DNA of 64,000 nucleotides, taken from Rhizophagus clarus. Its lineage: Eukaryota; Glomeromycota; Glomeromycetes; Glomerales; Glomeraceae. Location: NCBI GenBank assembly GCA_015698045.1, contig BLAL01000356.1, positions 1,240,001-1,304,000 on the forward strand, in the 5' to 3' direction. The translations under genes and the position numbers were made by a program. Under the pieces are notes generated by a model. That model was not told the origin of the DNA, made no database searches, and worked only from the letters and a program-made list of their open reading frames with translations. Each line of letters opens with the position of its first letter. Position 1 is the stretch's first letter. Positions 47,898-57,841 of this stretch are shown here, piece after piece.

Positions 47898-49785
47898 ATG
47901 TCTGAAATGAATGAGTGGTCTAAATGGATTGAAGAAGCCGTTTCCAAAAAGCATATTAAACATTATGAATATAAACATTTTGAAGATATTCAAGAAATTG
48001 GTACCGGCGGTTCCGGAAAAGTTTATCGTGCGAAATGGAAAAATTCATATCAATATTTTGCGTTAAAATCTCTTCTTAATATTGATGAAAGTGCAATCAA
48101 AGAATTTGTTCGTGAGGTGAGATTATAAAATAGATAATTATATTATAAAATCGTTTATATGTTATTTCTGTTTAAAATTTATCTTATATCGTATAACGAT
48201 AATTTATCTAGATTGAACTACATCGTGAAGTTACTTTCCATAATAATATCATTAGCTTTCATGGTATTACTACTTTAGATCAAGGTAATAAACAAATATT
48301 TAAAAAGAAGTAATGCATGTTATTATAATACGATGATCAATTAAAAACAATAAATTATTTTTTAGAGAATCAATGTGATGACATCAAGAAATACATTTTA
48401 GTGATGGAGTACGCAGATGGTGGTTCTCTTAACAATTATTTGAAAGAAAAATTCGAATTACTTACTTGGGACGACAAATATAAACTTGCGTACCAGTTGG
48501 CGAGTGCCGTCTTATGCTTGCATGATGAAAATATAATACATCGTGATTTGGTAAATTATCAAACTTTAAAAATAATTATTATATCAATTATATTATGTTA
48601 ATATTTATATTTTACTTCCTATTATAGGATTCTAATAATGTATTAGTCAGTCAAAATACTATTAAATTGGCCGATTTTGGATTATCAAAGAGGGTTGAAG
48701 CATCAACTAAAAAGAAGAAAGATATATTTGGTACAATTCCTTATATGGAACCAAAAAAATTCGGTAATAGATCATACTCTTTAAATATGAAGAGTGATGT
48801 ATACAGTGTAGGAGTGCTTTTATGGGTGATATCGAGTGGCCGACCACCTTTTTATGTAGAAGGAGAATCGTATGATGGTTATTTGGCTGTGCAAATTATG
48901 CAAGGTCTTAGAGAAACAACTGTTCTTGATACTCCTATCGAATATGTTAAGCTTTATACTGGCAAGTTTAAACTTTTAAAGTTTTCAATTATAATAATAT
49001 ATTTTATAAATAACCAAATATATATTTTTTTAGAATGTTGGGATGGCAACCCAGTTAAACGACCAATTATTTATAATGTTGTCGAAAGATTAAATCTTAT
49101 AATTAATCAACGGCAAAATGAAGATCTTAGCAGGATAATATCAATGAGAGTTAATGAAATTACAAATTTTATGTTTGAAGTGCTAAATATAAGTAAGAAA
49201 GGTAAAGGTTTACATGATTTATATAACGAATTTCTTAATTATATCAGAGATCAAAATATTAATACGCGAGAAATTTATAATTGGTTATGTAATAATCAAA
49301 ATCATAATTTGAATTCAATTTTTTTACTTGGATTTTTTAATTATTATGAAATTGAAACAAGTGAAGACCGCGAAAAAGCATTTAGTTTATTTATCAATGC
49401 ATCAGAACAAGAACATATATTAGCACAATTTTTTGTTGGTTGGTGTTATAATTATGGATATGGAACAATAAAAAATGTGAGATTAGCTTTTGAATATTAT
49501 AAAAAAGTAGCCAATAAAAATTGTGCAATAGGACAGTTCTGGGTTGGATTTTGTTATCATGATGGAATTGGCGTTAATGAAGAACCAGAACTTACGATTT
49601 TCTGGTACAAGAAAGCTGCAAATAATGGAAATATTTTAGCCATGTACAATCTTGGATGTTGTTATGAATATGGAGATGGAGTTGAAAAAGATATGGTTGA
49701 AGCAATTCATTGGTATCAAAAATCTGCAGTACAAGGGTACGAAATTGCTCAAAAGCATTGGGCAAAATTATTTCATAACATATAA
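47898..49785 (+). CDS. TKL-type kinase with four Sel1 repeats and a frame-neutral GC-AG intron, 520 aa
   Basis: Exons 47898-48116, 48212-48284, 48366-48550, 48628-48961, 49034-49785. Landmarks: IGTGGSGKV (Ser replaces the conserved Phe of GGFG), Lys57, HRDL with Asp158, DSNN with Asn163 (Asp instead of His after HRDL), DFG Asp175, a YMEPKKF activation-segment end, [22 protein letters not shown]. The fourth intron (48962-49033) starts gcaagt, is 72 nt long and has no in-frame stop, so its retention would insert 24 residues at the end of the kinase domain without a frameshift. The SHGELS linker repeat of the paralogues is absent here. Four Sel1 repeats end at AKLFHNI. The Phe to Ser change in the glycine loop could lower activity. 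Confidence 0.85.
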
Positions 49786-50469
49786 TGTATGTAAAACTAC
49801 TTTCAGTCTGTAATCAACATTATATATACTATCATATATTAATAAATACGGACGTTATTGAATATAAATCATCATCATTGTCCAACATTAAAATTTATCA
49901 GGGCTTTCGAGGCAATGACTGTCTGTTACGCTATGTATTGACCAATTTTTTTATTTTTAATTGGAAGAAACGCCATGTACAGTAAATCAAAAAGAACATA
50001 AAAAACTAAAAAAAAAATTAAAACTGCACGAATCACATAAGTGAACTAGATTCTGGCCCAAATAATACTAACAACACGAGAGTACAAGGACGTAAGTAAG
50101 AAGAAAAATAACAAAAGAAAAAAGACAAAAAAAGAAAACAAAACAATTATCTAAAACGGCAAAAGGAAATATTTCCATATCTAAAACCTCTAATTCCTCT
50201 CCACTTGTCCCAGTTAGCGGAATTAAAGTTGATCCTCCTAAAAATCCCAGACAGACCTTCAGGAACCGTATTTGCAAAAAAGAAAGTTAAGACACTGCAA
50301 AAACACAGAGCCGCTACCGTAAACTTCCCATTATAAAGTAATCCCCCTTAACTACTCCTTAATCAGTATTAACAACCATTCCACCAGTTCCGTGATCTTG
50401 GGTTTACGATTATTAGTACCGGACTACTTATTAACAACTTGTGTATAAGTTTTTTGTCTGTTACGTTGG
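49786..50469. other. Intergenic, no gene recognised
   Basis: AT-rich 3' flank of the kinase-Sel1 gene followed by purine-rich sequence around 50090-50160. Short frames here show no coding character. Confidence 0.4.
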
Positions 50470-50800
50470 TTACTTTTGATCGTTTGAGTAGGCCCTTCTT
50501 CTTTTTACCCTTATTCTTAAGGTGTTCGGGGCGAGTCCACGCATCGCATAAGGACTACCATCATCGACAACATACCAAATTTCTTGTCCAACGCATTTGC
50601 GAAAGTCCTCATAATTTTCAAAAAATCCAAAAGTATTTGTCGTTCCCCTTTAGCTGTGGTAATACGTTTAAAACTTCTATTAAAGTCGGAAATAAATTTA
50701 TGAGGTGTTTGTCGTTCCAGAGTTGCGACTTGTGAACTATTTCAGGAACATTACGGACAACAAGACTGAACCTTTCTCTATTTTTCCCTTATTGTATTTT
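50470..50800 (-). pseudogene. Coding-like relic with one frameshift
   Basis: On the minus strand: RFSLVVRNVPEIVHKSQLWN, DKHLINLFPTLIEVLNVLPQ, LKGNDKYFWIF, then a one-base shift in a T-run at about 50620, then ENYEDFRKCVGQEIWYVVDD, GSPYAMRGLAPNTLRIRVKR and a basic end RRAYSNDQK before TAA (50470-50472). The frame is protein-like with higher GC than the flanks. I do not recognise the family. The 5' end is not clear; no ATG is obvious. Confidence 0.4.
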
Positions 50801-52160
50801 ATTTTTTGGTTCGAACATTCGTACAATCGTACCGGAAGAGATCCTAAAGTGTAAAAGGCTATGTATTGACCAATTTTTTATTTTAGGATTGGGTATAAAT
50901 CTTCTTATAAGGATCTAATATAGGAAAATATAAACTATCATCATCTTTCCATTCAAAATATTTTAAATTTTTTTGAACCCGTATAACAACAATAAAAAAA
51001 ATGATCACGTGATTATAACGCTTCGAGATTCCTGTTGCCTGCCTAATTGTAAATATAATGCATATATCTTAGGATGTAAAAGTGTTAAATTGTAAAAAAA
51101 AACTATAAAAAAATTACTATGTTGAATTGCAAACCTCTATGACATTAATCTTCTTTGAAATAAATATTATATTATTTTATGCGTTTGAAATGGTTAAATT
51201 CATCATGTTCCTGCAATCCTGCATACCATTTTCCGAAAAGGGTTTATAAAGTTTAATTATAATTCTCTTTTTAACGAAAAAGTGAAAAAAATATCAGGAA
51301 ATTCAATTTGCTTAAATAAAAAAAATGTAATTAATTAAATCACTCTGAATATGCATGTTGATGATTTTTATTTAATCTACCAAATAGACCCGTATCTATT
51401 AGTTCGATATAATTTATGAAATAAAGAGAAAGGATTAAATGGGATATAGATTTAGATATGAGAAGGATGACTAAACTGAAAATAGATAGAAACCCTTTTG
51501 AAATTCAAAAATGATTTATTTACGCATATACACTGTATTGTATATTTTATTTGCATCTTTTACCTTCCAGATCCTCAGCTCTTCTAACTTTATCTAATAT
51601 TCGTCTTACTTAATTTTCTTTAATAATTTAAGCTTAAATCGTCTTTTATCTTGACCATACATATTGGGTATTATCCTGTTATTATCCCTATTATTAGTTT
51701 ATTTTTCTAGGGTATATTATTTTACCTCTACGGTCTATAAACCGACGGTTTAGAACTGACCGCGGTTTGGTATTTAGTGCAAACCGCAGCTCAGCCACAA
51801 TTAAATTGCAGTTTAAACCCACAGTTTACATATTTAATCACTGAACTTAATTCTTATTGCTATTAAGATTTATCCGCCGTAAAATCGGCCAGATTACATG
51901 AAGCCAAATGAATAATAATCACCTTTGATGACAGATAAATGCCAAACTAATGTATAAATTATAAAAGAAAAATTAACGAATATTAAATTAAAATCGGCTT
52001 GAATCATGGTTTGAACCGCAAGCTGAACACAAATTATCAAATCGCAGTTTGGGATGTTTGCATCGGTTCAATTTCAAACCGCGGCTAAACCGGTTTCATT
52101 TGCAAAAACATAACAGATAAGTAAAAAATTCTTGTTTCAACACCCGAACGATGATTTTCA
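50801..52160. other. Gene-poor stretch with kinase-Sel1 3' flank remnant and an inverted-repeat element
   Basis: A block at 51385-51480 (ccgtatctattagttcgata, gagaaaggattaaatgggat) matches 41050-41180. The element at 51738-52099 is listed separately. No genes are seen. Confidence 0.4.
51738..52099. mobile_element. Inverted-repeat element rich in AACCGCGGTTT-type motifs
   Basis: Left arm with AACCGACGGTTTAG, GACCGCGGTTTGG and GCAAACCGCAGC; right arm with GGTTTGAACCGCAAGC, TTTCAAACCGCGGC and TAAACCGGTTTC. The arms are imperfect complements about 90 bp long, and the centre is AT-rich without coding capacity. It fits a non-autonomous DNA element about 360 bp long. Boundaries are approximate and no target duplication is clear. 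Confidence 0.5.
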
Positions 52161-52182
52161 CACGTGATCAAAGTCACACGAT
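52161..52182 (+). promoter_or_regulatory. CACGTG-type promoter motif
   Basis: CACGTGATCAAAGTCACACG followed by AT, 136-157 bp before the ATG of the pseudogene at 52318. Closest in sequence to the motifs at 37047 and 46064. Confidence 0.45.
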
Positions 52183-52317
52183 ATTATTGAATAAAAAAAA
52201 AATGCATCTATTGCGCCTTGCATTGCTAGCTAAATAAGCCCACCTTTTTTTTTTGTTTCCTCTTTTCGTGCTTTAATATAAATAACTTTTCTGCAACAAT
52301 ACATATATATGAACAAA

Positions 52318-55254
52318 ATGTCTGAAATGAATGCGTGGTCTAAATGGATTGAAGAAGCCGTTTCCAAAAATCATATTAAACATTATGAATATAACAATTT
52401 TAAAAATATTCAAGAAATTGGTACCGGTGGTTTCGGAAAAGTTTATCGTACAAATGAAGAAATTCATAACAATGTTTTGCGTTAAAATCTCGAGAAAGAT
52501 GCAATTAGGGAGCTAATTCATGAGGTGATTAAAAATATATATATAATAAAAATCATTTATATGTTACTTCCGTTTAAAATTTATTTTATGAATAATTTAC
52601 CTAGTTTGAATTACAACTTGAAGTTACTTTTCATAATAACATTATTAACTTTTATGGGGTCACTATCTCAGATTATGGTAACAAATAAAATATTTAAATA
52701 AATAATGCATGTTACTATAATACAATCAATTGAAAGTATGAATTATTTTTTTTTTTTTTAGAGAATCAACGTTATGACATTGAGAAATATCTTTTAGCGA
52801 TGGAGTACGTTGATGGTGGTTCTCTTAACAATTATTTGAAAGAAAATTTTGAGAAACTCACTTGGGATGATAAATATAAACCTGCATACCAGCTGGTTAG
52901 CAGTGCCGTATTAACGCTTGCATGATGAGGGTATAATACATCGTGATTTGGATTTATTATTCGATATTATAATAGTATTATAATTATTATATCACTTATA
53001 ACAATATTATAATTTATTTCAAATTATAGAATTCTAATAATGTATTAGTCAATCAAATATTCAAAGATAGTTGAAGCATCAACTAAAAAGAAAAAAGATT
53101 TATTTGGTATAGTTCCTTATATGGGTCCAAAAAAGTTTAGTAATATATCATACTCTTTAAATGATTTATATAGTGTAGGAGTACTTTCATGGGAGATATC
53201 GAGTGGTCGACCGTCTTTTTATATAGAAGAAGAGGCATATACAGTAATTGTAGTTTACTTTACCAAATTGTGCAACTTTATACTGGTAAGTTTAAAACTT
53301 TAAATTTCAATATAAAATGATACTATATAAATAATCAAATATGTTTTTTATGAATGTTGGGATGGCAACCCAGACAAATGATCATCTATTGATGATGTTT
53401 TTAAAAGGTTAAGATCAAATATCAAATACTATTATGAAGAAGAATCATCACATGGAGAATTATCTCAAATGATTCAAGGTTTTGATAAGATGAATACAAA
53501 AGAAATTATAGGATCCATGACATCAACAAGTAGTAGTACAAATATTTTACCTGAATATGATTTGAGTATAAAGGTTAATAAAATTACAAATTTTATGTTT
53601 GAATTGTTAAATAATGGTGTATATAAATTCAAAGAACAATTTCTTGATTATATTATGAAATTTATGATTGGTTATGTAATTTTAATAGAGGTCCGAATCA
53701 GTCAAATTTCTTGCTAATCGATTAATCGATCATTCATAAAGTCTTTAGTCGATTTGATTCGATTGTATCGGATTAATCGTTCGTTAAATCATTAATGCAA
53801 GTTACATTATTTCATTATTAAAAGGCATTATTTTAGTCTATTTAATAATAATTAATAAAAATATATCATAATTTATGAGAATCAAAAAAAAAAAAAAAAA
53901 AAAAAATGAAAACATAAGTAAAACTTTTCATTAAAAAAGTAAAAATTCTATACTCACGGCACCGAAATTTCCTTCTAAAAAGACAAAAAGAGTCATCTAA
54001 AAAAAAATAACGAACTATTAGCAGATGTTCATCAAAAAGATGAAAAATAAAAAAATAAAATTCTTATTAAATACCGCGTCCAAACTCAAGAAATTCATCT
54101 TGAAACCCATTAACCTGCAAAGTCAAAAGAATAAACTTGGCATTTTATTTGATAAAAAGAAGACTCAGAGGCCCATCAACCTATAAGTGTAAAAGAAACC
54201 ACGGCTTTATTAAAAAAAAAAAAATAAAAACAATAAAAAATAAAGATTATTAAAAACAAGAAAGAAATTAAGAAAATAATAAAAAACTTAACTGAAATCC
54301 CATCCAAAGTAACGTCACCTATGAGCCAATTTTGATCGAAAGATGCAACTCCTGTCTACATTCTGTTTTATGAAAAAAACAAATTGTCAATAAAATTCAT
54401 AAGTAGCACTTAAAACAAGCAACTTACCGAAATTTCACACGTCTAAGGAACCAAAAAGCCGTCTAAAAATAGAAATAACGAACTGTCACAGGTCAGTAAA
54501 GTTCGTTAAAAGACGGCGATAAAGAAATAAAAATTTTTAAATATTTACCAAATTCCACGTCCATAAAGGCAAATAGCCGCCCAAAAAATAAAGCAACCGA
54601 ACTGTCAAAAATTATTCGTTAAAATAAAGAAAATTAAAGAAAAAAAATTACAATATATACCTATTAAATCTGCGCTCGAAAAAAATTGAAGCCGTTTCGT
54701 TAAAGAATAAGATTGATTATGCTGTATGATAATCGATCCATAATAATGTCATATGACGAATCGATTGTAGCAATCAGTCGTATGAATCCAAATTACGGAT
54801 TGACCTCTAATGTAATAATCAAAATTATAATTCAATTTTTTTACTTTGATTTTTTAATTGTTATGGAATCGGTACAAGAATAGATTATAAAAAAAGCACT
54901 TAACTTATTTATTAATGCATCAGAACAAGATCATCCATTGGCGCAATATTTTGTTGGTTATTGTTATACTTTGGGATATGGAACTATAAAAAATGAAAAA
55001 TTAGCTTTTGAATATTATGAAAAAGTAGCTTATATAATAAAGATTGTGCAATGGGAGAGTTCTGGGTTGCACCTTGTTATAATTATGGGTATGGCATTTG
55101 TCAAAGAACGAAAACTTGCCATTTATTGGTATGAAAAAGCTGCAAATAATGGAAAAAGATACAGCATAAGCAAAGCAATTTATTGGTATAGAAAAGCTGT
55201 AGAACAAGGAATTGGGCTCAATATTACTTAGAAGAATTAATAAAAAACAGTTAA
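52318..55254 (+). pseudogene. Kinase-Sel1 pseudogene split by a 1.1-kb insertion
   Basis: Begins normally (MSEMNAWSKWIEEAVSKNHI ... GTGGFGKVYRT), then a one-base deletion near 52450 breaks the frame. Further lesions: exon 3 has lost its donor (gatttggattt), the DFG region is deleted in exon 4 (about 53055), the last intron has lost its AG acceptor (tttttatgaatg), and a stop stands in the CWDGNPDK segment. The linker SSHGELSQMIQGFDKMNTKEI is intact. The Sel1 region is interrupted after DWLCN-equivalent codons by the element at 53681-54809 and resumes with NNQNYNS and about three decayed Sel1 repeats to TAA at 55252. The CACGTG promoter motif is still present. Confidence 0.85.
53681..54809. mobile_element. 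TIR-flanked 1.13-kb insertion in a kinase-Sel1 pseudogene
   Basis: Target duplication ATGTAAT (53674-53680 and 54810-54816). Removing the insertion restores the paralogue text WLCNNQNYNS. Terminal repeats TAGAGGTC (53686-53693) and GACCTCTA (54802-54809), with weaker complementarity further in (attcg/cgatt-rich ends; TTAATCGAT at the left, ATCGAT at the right). Five extra bases (tttaa) precede the left repeat. Inside, on the minus strand, are exon-intron modules: 54462-54428 (35 nt, tttttag | gtaagtt), 54362-54319 (44 nt, aaacag | gtgacg), 53996-53958 (39 nt, tttag | gtgagtat). No transposase is seen, so it is non-autonomous or carries a captured gene fragment. Confidence 0.7.
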
Positions 55255-56947
55255 TTAATTTGCAATCTGCAATCAACCTTCTATATATTAATAAATAAAA
55301 ATAAAATAGACCACTGTTGATCGATAAAGATATTAAAAAGGTAAAGCTTGTGGAAAATATTAGTAAATAATTAGTAAATCTGCACCAAAAATGGGAGAAC
55401 AACATCCTAAAAAGAAAATCGGTTGAAGACAAAATTTCATGTACTGTATATATGTATAGGACCGGTTCATTTCACCGACAATCATTTCACCGACTATTAT
55501 CCACCGACAGATGTTTCATCGACAGGGTCACTTCACCGAAAACGTTTCACCGACGATTATTTCATCGACAGGGTGTCAGGGTCACTTCACCGATAGGTGG
55601 TTTAACCGACACAAGAAATTTTATTTGTAAATTCTATTTTTCAATTTATTTCTTATATTCATTGATATATTTATTGATATTGCAACAAACAAATAAAAAA
55701 ATATAAAGAGTAGCTGTCTTAATACTAAGATACAAGAGTATTAAAATAGAAAAAAGATAAATTTGTAATGCTGTCACGTAGACTATAGACTAACGCAAAA
55801 CTATATATGTGGAACACGATATTTTTCTATGATCAGATGTTAAATTAATAAATTTAATTTTAATACTGTCGGTGAAATGATTGTCGGTGAGGCGTCCCTT
55901 CCTGGTTGCCGATCATCCGTCCGGTTTAATCGCAGTAAATCCCCTGGAACTTCATGACGATCTACGTTTCGGCTGATTATTTTTCACCATTATGAAGATT
56001 ATCATTTTAAATGTATTAACATTTTTTAATATTTCTTATGATTATTTATTATTTTGTAAGTTGTAACAATAATAAATGTTCGGTTATTATTTCATATGCA
56101 ACTATACACAACCCCCTGTTATGACTTAATGAACATATGTAACATAATGACAATCATGGCCCAAATAAATTTTATCGATTAAAAAAAGCGTGACAAGGCC
56201 AAGTCACTAACGATACATATCATCATTGTTTAAATTTTTATTTCCATATTTCTAAAGAGTTTTTATGTCTGATTTAATTAGTTCTTTTAATATACATTTT
56301 ATTTCCAAAAAGTTTTACTAGACAAGAGTTCTCAACACTTGCGCTAACTCAGCCAGTTATGCTATTTTTTTTATCCAGTAGTAGCTGAAAAGAAGAATGA
56401 GAAGTTTTTATTTGTCGATCAAGGTGACAAATAAGGTGAGCAATCGAGTAAGAGATCAAGACACGTAAAGATCATAAAGTTTTCACCAGGTTATCCTTCA
56501 AACCTTGCTCAAACGGATCACTGATCAAAATTTAGTCCAATTTCTAAACTAGAAGGTAAATCTTCCGAATAAGTGTAAAATCCTTCATACGTTATCTTAA
56601 TAACCACCAATGACAATATAAACGTAAATATAGTGACGTATTTTAAAACCGATGACGGTTTACGTATAATTGCGTGTAATTGTACGATCATTAAATTAAA
56701 GATATAATACGAATTATGCACCTTTAATACTTACTTCTCGAGCTACTCTCAAATGCTGAGTTACGATGGAATAAATATTTATTAATTATGTAATAGTGAT
56801 TTTACAAATTAAGACATCAAAAAATAATAAATTAGGATACATATAAAATATTAAAAAATAAATAAATGGATAAAATTAAATATTGTATTCATCAAATACT
56901 TTAAATAAGAATAATCGATAATTATCTGCTACTTGTTAGTCAACCAA
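55255..56947. other. Intergenic with an inverted-repeat element
   Basis: Holds the element at 55472-55890. From 55900 to 56947 nothing is supported; a short minus-strand frame at about 56518-56721 has no clear coding features. Confidence 0.4.
55472..55890. mobile_element. Inverted-repeat element with iterated TTTCACCGAC motif
   Basis: Perfect 23-bp terminal repeats: TCACCGACAATCATTTCACC plus GAC (55472-55494) and the complement (55868-55890). The left arm continues with several more copies of a 10-12-bp unit (TTTCACCGAC, TTTCATCGACAGGGTCAC) to about 55615, which the right arm lacks. The centre is AT-rich and has no coding capacity. A foldback or MITE-type element about 419 bp long. Confidence 0.65.
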
Positions 56948-57521
56948 TTATCCACAGTTGTTTGCTGTCACGGTTGAAGGGTAGTATACATCTGTATGAC
57001 AACAATCTCCATCTTCATCACAGTCCCAATATATTGCAATCCAAATTCCAACAGTTGTCCCTATTGGAGGTCTTACGCTAGCATCGTATGGCCAAATTGA
57101 GGTGTATGGGTTATTTCGAAGGAATGTATTATCAATATTATCACAATCATAATTATTAATATATATGGCATCTTCCCAGAAATAAAATCCACGGCCGTTG
57201 TTATTACTGTCTTTATAACCAAAGGAAAAGTGGCCAATTGCATCTACAAAATGACCGTCAGCGACTTTAATCGTGACTAGAACTTCTGCTTCATTTGATA
57301 ACCATACAGCATTTATAACGTTAACGCCCGCTATGTGAAAAAAAATATATATATGAATATCAATTCTTTCACTCCAATTTGTTTAAAAATTGTTAGAAAA
57401 TTAACATACTGGCATCACAATCTCTTCGACCGGCTGGTTTTTCACACCCGTGAGTTTTTTCAACATGTATAAGGAAAAATATAAGTAAATTAAATAAAAT
57501 AATAAAATATTTCTGATTCAT
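56948..57521 (-). CDS. Predicted secreted cysteine-containing protein, 164 aa, two exons
   Basis: Exon 1 57521-57410 and exon 2 57330-56948, intron 57409-57331 (gtatgt donor, tttcacatag acceptor, phase 1). The N-terminus MNQKYFIILFNLLIFFLIHV is a classical signal peptide, with likely cleavage near HVEKTHG|CEKP. The mature part has seven cysteines (GCEKPAGRRDC, NYDCDN, WDCDEDGDCCHTD and a C-terminal NNCG), many aromatic and Gly/Asn residues, and alternating hydrophobic strands (AEVLVTIKVADGHFVDAIGH, VGIWIAIYWDCDEDGD) suggesting a beta-rich, disulfide-bonded fold. No family is recognised. A small secreted cysteine-containing protein from a plant-associated fungus is an effector candidate, but this is inference. 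Both splice sites are good and the frame is clean to TAA at 56948. Confidence 0.75.
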
Positions 57522-57587
57522 GATGAAATTATGATTGTTATGAAGTTATATCAGTTATATCCTTTAAACTTTTATATATTTTTTCAG

Positions 57588-57841
57588 GTATAGAAAGCAT
57601 CATTAAAACGAGACATAAAGCATGTGAAATATTGGGATCTGTTATCGATCAAATAACGTTGATCGGGGATAGTCTATTTGGAATGAGCTTTATTGGGAAA
57701 TATCTGAAAATCTCATTCTTGTATACCTTTCTATTTAAATCAATTTATCAAGAATATCATATGTTGATATTACAAAAAGGTATTCTTTATATGAATGTTT
57801 TAGTATTTAAATTCACGGATCAGGGAAATTCAATAATGTGA
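57588..57841 (+). other. Orphan coding-like exon
   Basis: After an acceptor tattttttcag, a frame (phase 1) reads IESIIKTRHKACEILGSVID, QITLIGDSLFGMSFIGKYLK, then becomes AT-rich and ends with TGA at 57839. The first 50 residues look like real protein. No upstream exon is evident, since the adjacent sequence is the divergent promoter of the secreted-protein gene. Probably an exon fragment of a lost gene. Confidence 0.35.
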
